This document shows, piece by piece, positions 1-9,105 of a stretch of 64,000 bases of DNA. Below the pieces are notes generated by a model that ran no database searches, was not told where the DNA came from, and worked only from the letters and a program-made list of their open reading frames with translations. This DNA comes from Planctomycetales bacterium (GTDB lineage: Bacteria; Planctomycetota; Planctomycetia; Isosphaerales; Isosphaeraceae): NCBI GenBank assembly GCA_027449865.1, contig DAIDKV010000148.1, positions 1-64,000 of the forward strand. Reading direction: 5' to 3'. A program made the position numbers and the translations under genes. Position 1 is the stretch's first letter. Each line of letters begins with the position of its first letter.

Positions 1-1653
1 CTAGGAGCCTGTCCGAGAATTTGGCCATGTCTCGGCTCGGTGAGTGAGCTCCCGCTGGGCTTTGGCCGTTTCGGCCTCCGGCCCTCCCTCGGCGCGCACT
101 GTCCCCCTCAACTCTCACCGGCGGCACGGCTGCGTCGCCAGATCTTCAGCAGATTATGCGACAGACAGATCAGTTGCCACTCCGCGGAGACCTTCTCCAG
201 ACCTCGGAGGAGGAACTGGCGGATGCCTCGCGCCGACTTCGTCTGGCCGAACACCGGCTCGACGATCTGCTTCCGCGCCGCGTAGAGGACCTTACCGGTC
301 GCTGTCTGCAGTTTGGCTCGCATCTGCTCCTTCACACTCGCCGACGAGGGGACCGGCGACTCTGAGGGGTCCGGCTCTTCATGGTGCTTCTGGCGCTCGA
401 CCGCCAGGTACGGGTCGATCCCGATCTCCACCAGGCCCGCGACCGCTCCCTCGCTGAAATAGCCGGTGTCCGCCGTGTTCGGGATCGGCACGGCGGACCC
501 GTCGGCCCCCCGGGGCCGCTCGATCCCGGCCGCTTCCAGATTCTCCAGGGCCGCTTGCGCCATCGGCACCGCCTGCTGTTTATCATTGGTCGCCTGGGTC
601 ACTTCGGCCGCGACGATGATCTGGTCCTCGCCATCCACTACTGCTTGAGCGTTGTACGAGTAATCGAACCCCTTGTTGCTCTGCTTCATGATCTTCGCTT
701 CGGGGTCGGTGAAGTTCGTCTGGGCCTTCTCCTCGGGGGACCACTCGATGGGAGCCGGCTCCTTGCCCGGCCGCTTGCGGCCCTCCGCTTCACGCCGGGC
801 CTGGGCTTCGTCGCGGCGGCGCTGTTCCGCTTCCGCACGGGCTCGGGCCTCGGCTTCCAGCCGCGCCTTCGCCGCGCGGATCTTGGCCAAGCGGTCCTCG
901 CGTCGCTTCAATTCGTCGGGCAACTCGTCGCCGCGACGGCCCCCCAACGCTGCGTCCTGCTCGGCGTCGGACCGCTCGGCGTCGCGGAGCAATCGCTCGA
1001 CCTCGGCCTCCAGCCGCGCGATCTCCTTGGCCATGTAGCCGTAACTCATGGCCTTGTGCCGCGAGGCGTTGGCCCGCATCTTCGTCCCGTCGGTGGAGAG
1101 GTTCCCCAGCTTGACCATCCCCAACTCGCCGGCCACCCGCAGAACCTCGAGGAACAAGGGCTTCAGCGCTGTGGTGTGGAGCTTGCGGAAATCGCTGATG
1201 GTGCGGAAGTCGGGGACGTCGTCGCCGACGATGGCGCGAAAGGCCAGATTGCGCTCGCAGGCAGCGGCGATCTTGCGGCTGGAGCAGACACCGACGGCGT
1301 AGGCGTAGACCAGGAGCGTGACCATCATCGTGACGTCGAAGGGGGGTTGGCCGCGGAGGTCGCGGGCGTAATACGCGTGGAAGGGGCCCAGGTCGAGTTG
1401 GGGGATCAGATCGATGAGGAAGAAAACCAGGTCGCCTTCGGGGAGGGCCTCGCGCGGCGCGATCGCGTCGTCGCCGTTGTGCTGGGGGTCCCAGGTCCGG
1501 TAGCTCTTGCGTCGCCCCTCCATGACTCGGCTCTCCGACGTGGCCTCAAGTGGGTCGAAAGCTCGGCGATCCGCATTGTGCCCGAGCCGTGTCCGTCTGA
1601 CTACAACCCTCGTCCGCTCTGACGCGGATCGAGATACTCGGACAGCCTCCTAG
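1..1653 (-). mobile_element. IS1182-like insertion sequence, complete, with ~20 bp terminal inverted repeats
   Basis: Left end CTAGGAGCCTGTCCGAGAAT (1-20) matches the reverse complement of the right end, CTAGGAGGCTGTCCGAGTAT (1634-1653), with 2 mismatches; CTAG at both outer edges; encloses one transposase ORF. Confidence 0.9.
108..1523 (-). CDS. IS1182 family transposase
   Basis: 471 aa; N-terminal DUF772-like region (FHAYYARDLRGQPPFDVTMMVTLLVYAYAVGVCSSRKIAAACERNLAFRAIVGDDVPDFRTISDFR), C-terminal DDE region ending KQIVEPVFGQTKSARGIRQFLLRGLEKVSAEWQLICLSHNLLKIWR. Confidence 0.92.
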   Translation of the reverse strand: MEGRRKSYRTWDPQHNGDDAIAPREALPEGDLVFFLIDLIPQLDLGPFHAYYARDLRGQPPFDVTMMVTLLVYAYAVGVCSSRKIAAACERNLAFRAIVGDDVPDFRTISDFRKLHTTALKPLFLEVLRVAGELGMVKLGNLSTDGTKMRANASRHKAMSYGYMAKEIARLEAEVERLLRDAERSDAEQDAALGGRRGDELPDELKRREDRLAKIRAAKARLEAEARARAEAEQRRRDEAQARREAEGRKRPGKEPAPIEWSPEEKAQTNFTDPEAKIMKQSNKGFDYSYNAQAVVDGEDQIIVAAEVTQATNDKQQAVPMAQAALENLEAAGIERPRGADGSAVPIPNTADTGYFSEGAVAGLVEIGIDPYLAVERQKHHEEPDPSESPVPSSASVKEQMRAKLQTATGKVLYAARKQIVEPVFGQTKSARGIRQFLLRGLEKVSAEWQLICLSHNLLKIWRRSRAAGES

Positions 1654-2300
1654 TCACGGAATACCAACCGGCGTTCGAAATCGATGCCGGAAGGACCAGC
1701 CAGACGCTCCTGGATCGCGTACGCGACTGGGGCGATCATCCGGCCTGGACCGAATTTCATGATCGTTACGACCCGATGCTCCGGCGATGGTGCGTGCGGT
1801 ATGCGCTGGGCGACGATGCCTCGGACGAGCTCTGCCAGCGCATCTGGTGCGAGCTGATGGCGCGGATGCGGAAGTTCCGGTACGATCCGACCGGAGGATT
1901 CCGCAAGTGGCTCTGGAGGCTGTTTCGGTCGCGGGCCATCGATTTACTGCGCCAGCGCCGCCATTCCCCGGTCTACCTCTTCGAAGAGTTACCGGACGAG
2001 CTGGTCCTGGGTCTGCACGGTCGGATGGCCGAGGATGACGTTGAGCCGGACCACGCCGCTGACTCGACGGCGCTGGCCCTGCTCGCGGTCGAGGTTCAGG
2101 CAGCCGTCTGCCGTCGCGTCGAGGCCGATACCTGGCGCAGCTACTGGATGATCGCCATCGAGGACCGCCCGATTCGAGAAGCGGCCGACGAGCTGGGCAA
2201 GACCTACACAGCGATCTATACCGGCTACCGCCGCGTCGATCGGATGCTCCGCTCCGAGGGCCAGCGCCGGCTTTCGTCGATGCAAGCCCAACCCCGATGA
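1653..2300 (+). CDS. ECF-type RNA polymerase sigma factor, 5'-truncated by the IS
   Basis: Open frame runs back from ATG 1776 to the IS edge, encoding TSQTLLDRVRDWGDHPAWTEFHDRYDPMLRRWC..., typical planctomycete ECF N-terminus; no ATG/GTG/TTG between the IS edge and 1776. Confidence 0.8.
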   Translation, partial: VTEYQPAFEIDAGRTSQTLLDRVRDWGDHPAWTEFHDRYDPMLRRWCVRYALGDDASDELCQRIWCELMARMRKFRYDPTGGFRKWLWRLFRSRAIDLLRQRRHSPVYLFEELPDELVLGLHGRMAEDDVEPDHAADSTALALLAVEVQAAVCRRVEADTWRSYWMIAIEDRPIREAADELGKTYTAIYTGYRRVDRMLRSEGQRRLSSMQAQPR

Positions 2301-2321
2301 CCATCGTGGAAAGGTCGGACC

Positions 2322-4685
2322 ATGCGATCGTGCCCGTCTTCCGCTACCCTGGCTCGACTCGTGCTCGATCCCAGCGGCGGTGAAACGCCCTCGACGCTGG
2401 AAGATCACATCGCGGGCTGTCCTAACTGCCAGTCGGCGCTCGATCGACTGGTGCAGAATGACGCCGCCGATCCCGAGGGCCTGGATATTCCGCCGCAGGA
2501 CAGCTGGCCGAGGCTCCCCGGGTTTGTCATCGAGCGGGAGCTGGGCCGGGGGAGCGCGGGTGTCGTCTATCTGGCGAGTCAGCCGAACCTCGACCGATGG
2601 GTGGCGCTCAAGGTCGTCCGAAGCGGGACAGCGGCCGGCTCTCGCGAGCATGCCCGGTGGCTCCGCGAGGCCCGGTCGTTCTCAAAACTTCGGCATGAAA
2701 ATGTGGTCCGACTCCATGAGATCGGTGAGGCCGAGGGCTGGCTCTACCTCGTCCTGGAATACATCCCAGGCGGGACGCTCTCCGATCGGCTGAAGGTCCC
2801 GTATGCGCCGATCGAGGCGGCCCGACTGATGGCACCGATCGCCGAGGCGGTGGACGCGATTCATCGCGAGGGCCTTTTGCACCGCGACCTCAAGCCGTCG
2901 AACATCCTGATGGATGCGTTCCCGGACGCCCCCCGAGAGCAGGCCACGCCGAAGGTCGGCGACTTCGGCCTGGCCTTCGCCTGGCAGGATGAACCTACTG
3001 TTTCAGGGACGGTCGGTACCGGCGTGCCGGTCGGTTCGCCCGGCTACATGGCGCCCGAGCAGGTCAACAACCGACGCGACCGGCTCAGCCCGGCGACCGA
3101 CGTTCACGGGCTGGGGGCCCTTCTTTACCACGCGATCACCGGCCGCCCACCGTTCGCGGCGCCCTCGGTCGCCGAGTCGCTCGACCAGATCCGCCATCGG
3201 GATCCGGTCCCGCCCCGCCGCCTCAACCCGGGCATCCCCCGCGATCTGGAAACTATCTGCCTGAAGTGCCTCCGAAAGGACCCGACGCGCCGATACGAAA
3301 CCGCGGGGGTCCTCGCCGACGACCTCCGACGATTCGTCAATGGCCTCCCGATCGCGGCCCGGCCCATCTCGCGACTGGAGAAGGCTGCACGTTGTTGCCG
3401 CCGATATCCCACGGTCGCCGCGCTGGCGATGGCGCTGATTGTGGCGATCTGGGGCGGGTTCGTTGGGATGTTCGTGCTCTGGCTTCACGCCGAAGCCCAG
3501 CGTGGCCGGGCCGAGGCCTATCTCGCCCGCGCGGCCGAACTGCTCGGTGAGCTGATCGACCTGAATGCCGGCGGGGCGGGCGGGCAGCCCAGGTACATCG
3601 ACCCAAATCGAAAGATCCTCCTTCTGCGAGGGGCCCGCCGGCACCTCGTCGGACTGGCCGAACAGCTTCCCGATCGCCGATCATATTACACGCAGTTGAT
3701 GGCCGTCGATCAGGGGCTATCCGACGTCCTCGACTACGAGTCGCGTCGAGATGAGCGGCGCGACCTGCTTCTCATCAGTCTCCGCGATGCCGAGGAGGCC
3801 CGCCGTCGATTCCCCCGCGACGGGTTCGCGCGAGACTGGCAGTTCTGGGCCATCTACCAACTCACCGAGGTCGCCGATGGGGACGGGAACGTCGGGGTTG
3901 TCGAATCCCTGATTGGGAGGACTATCGAGCTCGCGAAGGAGGCCTACACCTCCGTGCCCGGCCCCGCACAGCTTACGTGCCTCATCGATGGACGTCTGAG
4001 ACGCGCGGATTACCTCGCCGCGGCCGGGCGGATCGACGAGGTCCGGGGGTTGTTGCAGGATAATCGCCGGACTCTCGCCGAGGTGCCACGGGACCGAGTC
4101 GATCTGACGGTTATCCTGCTCCGGACCGCCTCGCCGATCTACGAGCGCCAGTTCGGGATCCAGCTGCCGCCCTGGCCCGGCCCCACCGGCGGCCTCGGCT
4201 CTACCGAGGCCGACCGCCTACCGCCCGAAGCCTGGGCCGAGGCGGCGGCGCGGTCCCTCGGCCTCGACGCCCCCGATGGACCGACAGCCTCCGCTCCCTC
4301 CATGACTACCCTGAAATTCGCCGAATCGCTCCAGAGGGTCGCGACCATCCAGCGACGACGGAAGCAACTCGCCCGTGCTCGACAGAGCGCCAATCGCCTG
4401 ATGGCGCTGGCCGAGAGGATGCTGAGGAGGCGGCCCCACGATCCCTTCACCTACCTCCTGCTCGCCGCCGCCCACGAGCAGGCGAATAAGAACGCCTGGC
4501 AGGAATACGACGACCCAGCGATCGACCCGGCCCGCAAGCCGGCGGTCTGGGCCAACATCGTGCAGACGATGCGCGATTGCGCGCGGGCCGATCGCACCGC
4601 CATGGAACTGGACCCGGACAACTTTGACGCCCGCAAGCAGTTCCAGCTTCACCAGCGGAAGCTGGAAAAGCTCTTGCATCCATAA
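2322..4685 (+). CDS. Serine/threonine protein kinase with N-terminal HxxxCxxC (anti-sigma-like) zinc finger and one TM segment
   Basis: DHIAGCPNCQSAL; Gly loop GRGSAGVVYLA, VALKVV, HRDLKPSNILM, GDFGLAF; TM VAALAMALIVAIWGGFVGMFVLWL. Confidence 0.92.
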   Translation: MRSCPSSATLARLVLDPSGGETPSTLEDHIAGCPNCQSALDRLVQNDAADPEGLDIPPQDSWPRLPGFVIERELGRGSAGVVYLASQPNLDRWVALKVVRSGTAAGSREHARWLREARSFSKLRHENVVRLHEIGEAEGWLYLVLEYIPGGTLSDRLKVPYAPIEAARLMAPIAEAVDAIHREGLLHRDLKPSNILMDAFPDAPREQATPKVGDFGLAFAWQDEPTVSGTVGTGVPVGSPGYMAPEQVNNRRDRLSPATDVHGLGALLYHAITGRPPFAAPSVAESLDQIRHRDPVPPRRLNPGIPRDLETICLKCLRKDPTRRYETAGVLADDLRRFVNGLPIAARPISRLEKAARCCRRYPTVAALAMALIVAIWGGFVGMFVLWLHAEAQRGRAEAYLARAAELLGELIDLNAGGAGGQPRYIDPNRKILLLRGARRHLVGLAEQLPDRRSYYTQLMAVDQGLSDVLDYESRRDERRDLLLISLRDAEEARRRFPRDGFARDWQFWAIYQLTEVADGDGNVGVVESLIGRTIELAKEAYTSVPGPAQLTCLIDGRLRRADYLAAAGRIDEVRGLLQDNRRTLAEVPRDRVDLTVILLRTASPIYERQFGIQLPPWPGPTGGLGSTEADRLPPEAWAEAAARSLGLDAPDGPTASAPSMTTLKFAESLQRVATIQRRRKQLARARQSANRLMALAERMLRRRPHDPFTYLLLAAAHEQANKNAWQEYDDPAIDPARKPAVWANIVQTMRDCARADRTAMELDPDNFDARKQFQLHQRKLEKLLHP

Positions 4686-4748
4686 CCGGCCCGCGATCGA
4701 ATCCAAGGGAGACGCCATCCTGCACGGCGGCCCGTGCGGGATCGATCC

Positions 4749-6191
4749 TCACTGGATCGGCGCGGTGGGCAGGCGAACGTTGACGGTCGTCCCCTCGCCG
4801 GAGCGGCTTGCGACTTCAATCCGGCCGCCGTGGGCCTCGACGATACTCCGGCAGATCGCCAGGCCGAGCCCGCTCCCGCCGTGTTCGCGCGAGCGTGCCG
4901 GGTCGGCCCGGTAGAAGCGCTGGTAGAGCATCGGGAGGTCGGATTCGAGGATGCCGACGCCCGTATCGGTGACGATTAGCACCGCTTCACCGTCCTCAAG
5001 GGCGGTCGAGACCGCAACCCGTCCGCCCGGCCGATTGTAGAGGATCGCGTTGGTGAGGAGGTTGACGGCGACCTGTCCCAGCCGGCCTGAATCGCCTTTG
5101 ACGATTGCCTCGTCACCCTCGAGCAAGATCGTCACGCCCCGGCGATCGGCGAGCGTTTGAAGCATCTCGACCGATTCCTCCGCGATGGCCGCCAGGTCGA
5201 CCGGCTCGGCCTTCAGTTCGAGCTGGCCGACATCGGCACGGGCAAGGGTAAGCAGGTCGTCAACCATCGCCTTCATCCGTCCGGCGGCCCGGGCGCAGGT
5301 GGTGAGGGCTTCTCGGTACTCGTCGATCGATCGAGGCCGCGAGAGGGCCAGCTCGATGTGGGCGAGGATCACCGAGAGGGGCGTGCGCAGCTCGTGCGAG
5401 GCGTCGGCCGTGAACCGGGCCTGTTGCTCGAACGAGATCTCCAGCCGGCCGAGCATCTCGTTGAGCATCTCGGCGAGCCCGGCCAGCTCAGAGTCGATCC
5501 CTTCGACGTCGATCCGCTCGGAGAGGCGCCGGGCGTTGATCTGGGCGAGGGCCTCGCTCATGCCCTGGATGGGCCGAACCGCCCGCGACGAAAGCCACCA
5601 TCCGCCCGCCAGCCCTGCGCTAAAGACAGCCAGTCCGGCGATCGCCAGACGCCAGGCGAGGCGGTGCATTTCGCCCAGCTCTCGGACGATCGAGCGTCCG
5701 ACGGTGATCTGGGTCCGTCCCGGGCCCATGAGCGTGACTTCGCGGAACATCCCCCTGCGCCGGGCGTGCCATTCCCGACCCGGTCCAACCTCGTCATCCG
5801 GCGGCGACTCCGGCGGGGTCGGATCGGCGCGTAAAATCTCGCCGTTTGGGCGTCGGATCACGAGGTAAGGCTGGTGTTGGGGATAACGTTCGAGGAGGGA
5901 GTTCGGCAACGCGAGGGCACTGGTTCGGATTCCTTGACGTCCAGGCGGTCCGAACGGCGGCGGACCAAATGGCGGCGGACCGAATGGCGGGATCGGCGGG
6001 CGGCGGCCTGGCGGAATCATCGCCCGGAGAACGCCCTCCATCACCCTCGCCCCGGAGAGCAGCTCGGCGTCGATCTCGTCGAGCCTCGCCCGTGCCGCAA
6101 CCAGGTAGAACGATGTCCCCGATCCCGCCACCACCAGCAGCAGGATCATCGCGTGCCAGGCCTGCAATCGCCATCGGAGCGACCTACGCAT
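4749..6191 (-). CDS. Sensor histidine kinase (HAMP, HisKA, HATPase)
   Basis: H-box FTADASHELRTPLSVILAHIELAL, N-box NLLTNAILYN, G1/G2 DTGVGI and GGSGLGLAICRSIVEAHGG; two TM segments; Pro/Gly-rich extracytoplasmic repeat. Confidence 0.95.
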   Translation of the reverse strand: MRRSLRWRLQAWHAMILLLVVAGSGTSFYLVAARARLDEIDAELLSGARVMEGVLRAMIPPGRRPPIPPFGPPPFGPPPFGPPGRQGIRTSALALPNSLLERYPQHQPYLVIRRPNGEILRADPTPPESPPDDEVGPGREWHARRRGMFREVTLMGPGRTQITVGRSIVRELGEMHRLAWRLAIAGLAVFSAGLAGGWWLSSRAVRPIQGMSEALAQINARRLSERIDVEGIDSELAGLAEMLNEMLGRLEISFEQQARFTADASHELRTPLSVILAHIELALSRPRSIDEYREALTTCARAAGRMKAMVDDLLTLARADVGQLELKAEPVDLAAIAEESVEMLQTLADRRGVTILLEGDEAIVKGDSGRLGQVAVNLLTNAILYNRPGGRVAVSTALEDGEAVLIVTDTGVGILESDLPMLYQRFYRADPARSREHGGSGLGLAICRSIVEAHGGRIEVASRSGEGTTVNVRLPTAPIQ

Positions 6192-6837
6192 CGATCATGT
6201 AGCCCTGCCCGCGTCGGGTGACGATCAGATCCTTGCCCAGCTTCTTTCGGATGTGGGAGACGTGCACCTCGACAACGTTCGAGAGCGTGTCGTCGTCGTC
6301 GCCGAAGAGTCGGTCGTAGATCACCGACCTGGTGATGAGCTTGCCGCGATAGTGGGCCAGCAATTCGAGCAGAGCGTATTCACGGGCGGTCATCGCGACC
6401 GGAGCGCCCTCTCGGGTGACGGTCCGCGTGGCGGTTTCGATGGCGACCTCGCCGATCCGGATGATCGTCTCCGCGTGACCGACCGAGCGCCGGATCAGTG
6501 CCCGAAGCCGGGCGAGCAACTCCGAGAGCGCGAACGGTTTGACCAGGTAGTCGTCAGCGCCTGCGTCGAGCCCGGCGACACGATCGCCCACGCCGTCGCG
6601 TGCCGTGAGGATGAGCACGGGCGTCTTCCGCCGAGCGCGGAGCCGTCGCAGGACATCGAGCCCGCTGAGACCGGGGAGTTGCAGGTCGAGGATGACGGCG
6701 TCATACTCGGATTCAGACGCTTTGCGAAGTCCTTCAGGGCCGTCGTCGGCGCGGTCGGCGGCGTATCCCGCTTCACGGAACGCCTGGACCAGCCCCCGGG
6801 CCAGGTCGGGCTCATCCTCGATCACCAGGACCCGCAT
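6184..6837 (-). CDS. OmpR/PhoB family response regulator
   Basis: MRVLVIEDEPDLARGL...VILDLQLPGLSGLDVL...LTARD...DYLVKPF plus winged-helix C-terminus (VVEVHVSHIRKKLG). Confidence 0.96.
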   Translation of the reverse strand: MRVLVIEDEPDLARGLVQAFREAGYAADRADDGPEGLRKASESEYDAVILDLQLPGLSGLDVLRRLRARRKTPVLILTARDGVGDRVAGLDAGADDYLVKPFALSELLARLRALIRRSVGHAETIIRIGEVAIETATRTVTREGAPVAMTAREYALLELLAHYRGKLITRSVIYDRLFGDDDDTLSNVVEVHVSHIRKKLGKDLIVTRRGQGYMIDA

Positions 6838-7328
6838 GAGGGCCCCTTTCCGCCGATCGCCTCGGCCAGTCGGTCGGCCGGGCCAGGCGGTAGCTCAATC
6901 CGAGCGCGTCGGGACGTAGGCCCGGTTGGTTCGAGGGTGATCGTCCATCGATCCGCCGGCAGCCATTCGGAGACCCGGTCGGCCCACTCCACGATCGAGA
7001 CACCCGCGTTCCAGTACTCGGCGACACCCAGCTCCTCAAACGCCGAGGGGGACGTCAGCCGGTAGGTATCAAAATGATGGACCGGTACCCGGCCCTCGTA
7101 TTCCTGGATCAGAACGAAGGTCGGGCTGGATATCGCGCCGGGATCGACGCCCAGCTCCTCGGCCAGGGCTCTTGTGAGCCGGGTCTTGCCAGCGCCGAGA
7201 GGTCCGATCAGGCCAATAACCGTCCCAACCTCAACCACTCCAGCGATCGCCCGGCCCAGGCGCGCGGTCTCTTCCTCCGAATCGAGAGAGACATCGATCA
7301 TCCCGGCATCGGGTCGGGCGACGATCAT
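6822..7328 (-). CDS. tsaE: tRNA threonylcarbamoyladenosine biosynthesis protein TsaE
   Basis: Walker A GPLGAGKTRLTRAL; SSPTFVLIQEYEGRVPVHHFDTYRL; SIVEWADRV. Start MIVARPDAG... chosen by family length. Confidence 0.9.
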   Translation of the reverse strand: MIVARPDAGMIDVSLDSEEETARLGRAIAGVVEVGTVIGLIGPLGAGKTRLTRALAEELGVDPGAISSPTFVLIQEYEGRVPVHHFDTYRLTSPSAFEELGVAEYWNAGVSIVEWADRVSEWLPADRWTITLEPTGPTSRRARIELPPGPADRLAEAIGGKGPSCGSW

Positions 7329-7410
7329 GACGGTTTGGAATCCCCGGATAACGGGCCGCCGCAAGCGCGACGGCCGCATTGATGTTATCCGATCGGTCCG
7401 GGCCTGTGAA

Positions 7411-7869
7411 TCACCGCGCCTCGCGGCGGACATACTTGTGGCAGTTGACGCAGTTCATTGTCAACCGGAGATAGGTCAGCGTGGCACCGTCGATGTTCTT
7501 TTCGCTGGCCTTCTTCGCAAGTTCGTCCGCCAGACGCTGGAATTCGTTGGTGAAGGCAAGGTATTCGCTGGGATCGGGGATGGTATCGACTTCCCACTCG
7601 GCGGCCTGACTCAACTTCTTGAGGGCTTTCGCGCCCTGCACGATCTTCGGGTACTCTTCAAGGGTGAGCCCTTCGAGAACCTGCTTGGAATACTCGAGCT
7701 TCATCCGCATGAACTCAGCACGGGTCCGGCGACTGGGCCCCTGAGCCTGCGCCGCCAGGAACGTCGCGGCGATGGCGAGCCCGGTCGCGACACCCATGAC
7801 CAGCCATCTCCGGTTTGTCGGGATCATCGGCGTCTTCCTCCATCGGCCGGTCGCATCGGACCGGTTCAT
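7411..7869 (-). CDS. Cytochrome c'-like secreted protein with C-terminal CxxCH
   Basis: 152 aa; signal peptide MGVATGLAIAATFLAAQAQG; single heme motif CVNCH close to the C-terminus. Confidence 0.75.
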   Translation of the reverse strand: MNRSDATGRWRKTPMIPTNRRWLVMGVATGLAIAATFLAAQAQGPSRRTRAEFMRMKLEYSKQVLEGLTLEEYPKIVQGAKALKKLSQAAEWEVDTIPDPSEYLAFTNEFQRLADELAKKASEKNIDGATLTYLRLTMNCVNCHKYVRREAR

Positions 7870-7890
7870 CTCGATTCAATCCAGGTCAAG

Positions 7891-8040
7891 TCAGGTCAGA
7901 ACCCACCAGATGGCGAATCCCAGGAAAACCAGCCCAGCGATCGCCCAGAGAACCGTCCGGACGACGATCCGATAGCCGGGGTCGAACGGGGGCACGTGAT
8001 GATGGGACGGATGGACAGCGCTCAGGTCATGGGCTCGCAT
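7891..8040 (-). CDS. Small single-TM membrane protein (49 aa)
   Basis: MRAHDLSAVHPSHHHVPPFDPGYRIVVRTVLWAIAGLVFLGFAIWWVLT; strong SD (CAGGAGGTGACTATG on the minus strand). Confidence 0.65.
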   Translation of the reverse strand: MRAHDLSAVHPSHHHVPPFDPGYRIVVRTVLWAIAGLVFLGFAIWWVLT

Positions 8041-8082
8041 AGTCACCTCCTGCCCGCTCGTCGCGGGAGGAACGGCCGGCGC

Positions 8083-8168
8083 AAGAAGAAGCCCCGCTGA
8101 TGCAGAGATTGCACCACGGGGCCACCCTGGCCGGGATCGCAACACGCCCGTCGCGAGCCGTTGTTCAA
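8083..8168 (-). ncRNA. Candidate leader/small RNA, copy A of a three-copy module
   Basis: Promoter TTGACG-N17-TATCAT (minus strand), leader GCGATCCCGGCCAGGGTGGCCCCG, intrinsic-terminator-like hairpin CCCCG-TGGTGCA-loop-TGCATCA-G-CGGGG followed by CTTCTTCTT. Confidence 0.5.
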
Positions 8169-8301
8169 CTCCTGATGATATCCGCTTCCCAGGATTTCGT
8201 CAATGCCGCGACCCGTAAATCGCCGTGTCCGAGAAGGCCTGAGATCTGGTTGGGAGGAAGGCGAATGACCCGGTCCTGGTCGACCGCCTTGCATTGTTCA
8301 A

Positions 8302-8826
8302 TCAACGCCGCGGACGTGGATTCACGGCCGAGAGTCGTCGAATCAGCCGGGGCGTCGCAACCCAGTCCAGCTCGAATCGATCTGGGCCGCCGGAGAGCGG
8401 ACGAAGTGCGGCGATCCCGCCCTTTTTCAGCTCGCAGACCGTCGCAGACGAGCCCTCGCCGGCGACCAAAAGCGCGATCAGGTCGGAGAGGGCTGGGTTG
8501 TGACCAACGATCATCAGCCGGGTCTCGCGTCGACTGCGAAGCCAGTCTCGGATTGCCCGCGGATCGGTGCCCGATTGCAGGACGTCGTCCACTTCCACAA
8601 GGCCGAAAGCCCCCATCGACTCGGCGACGATCTCTGCGGTTTCGCTCGCGCGAGGCAGGGGACTGGTGACGATCCGATCGAGTTCCAGGCCAAGCCGGCT
8701 CAGTCCGCGGCCGATCTCTCGTAGGCGTTTTCGGCCCTTCGGGGTGAGTCGGCGTTCTGCGTCGTCTATGCCGGGGGTCCCCGGGTCCACCGCGATTCCG
8801 TGCCTCAAAATGTAGAGCGTTTCCAT
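8302..8826 (-). CDS. SixA-like histidine phosphatase family protein
   Basis: METLYILRHGIAV (RHG motif), TSPLPRASETAEIV, VGHNPALSDLIALL. Confidence 0.88.
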   Translation of the reverse strand: METLYILRHGIAVDPGTPGIDDAERRLTPKGRKRLREIGRGLSRLGLELDRIVTSPLPRASETAEIVAESMGAFGLVEVDDVLQSGTDPRAIRDWLRSRRETRLMIVGHNPALSDLIALLVAGEGSSATVCELKKGGIAALRPLSGGPDRFELDWVATPRLIRRLSAVNPRPRR

Positions 8827-9071
8827 CCGCGATGACTCCCATCTGCCCAGGCCGCTGCTTTCTCGCATTCGACGTGGAGCACCCAGCCTTTGGCTTTCCT
8901 GAGATCCTTCGGTCACTCGGCGTCGGCCTGAGATTCTCAACCCACGGGCCTTGTCGAAATAATTCACCCGCCTGGCCTTCATCGAGGGCAGCCGATCATT
9001 GCGATTTTCCATCCCGCGATCGATCTCAGCAAGGTGGTCTTCCGGGTCATTCACTTCCAAAGAAATGCCTC

Positions 9072-9099
9072 TTGCAATACTACCCTGAATCTTTATACT
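9072..9099 (+). promoter_or_regulatory. Sigma-70-type promoter, TTGCAA-N16-TATACT
   Basis: -35 at 9072-9077, -10 at 9094-9099, upstream of RNA module copy B. Confidence 0.6.
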
Positions 9100-9105
9100 G
9101 AAGAA

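Noticed and set aside
381-1622. 413-aa plus-strand ORF inside the IS
   Set aside because: Antisense to the IS1182 transposase, no recognisable domain.
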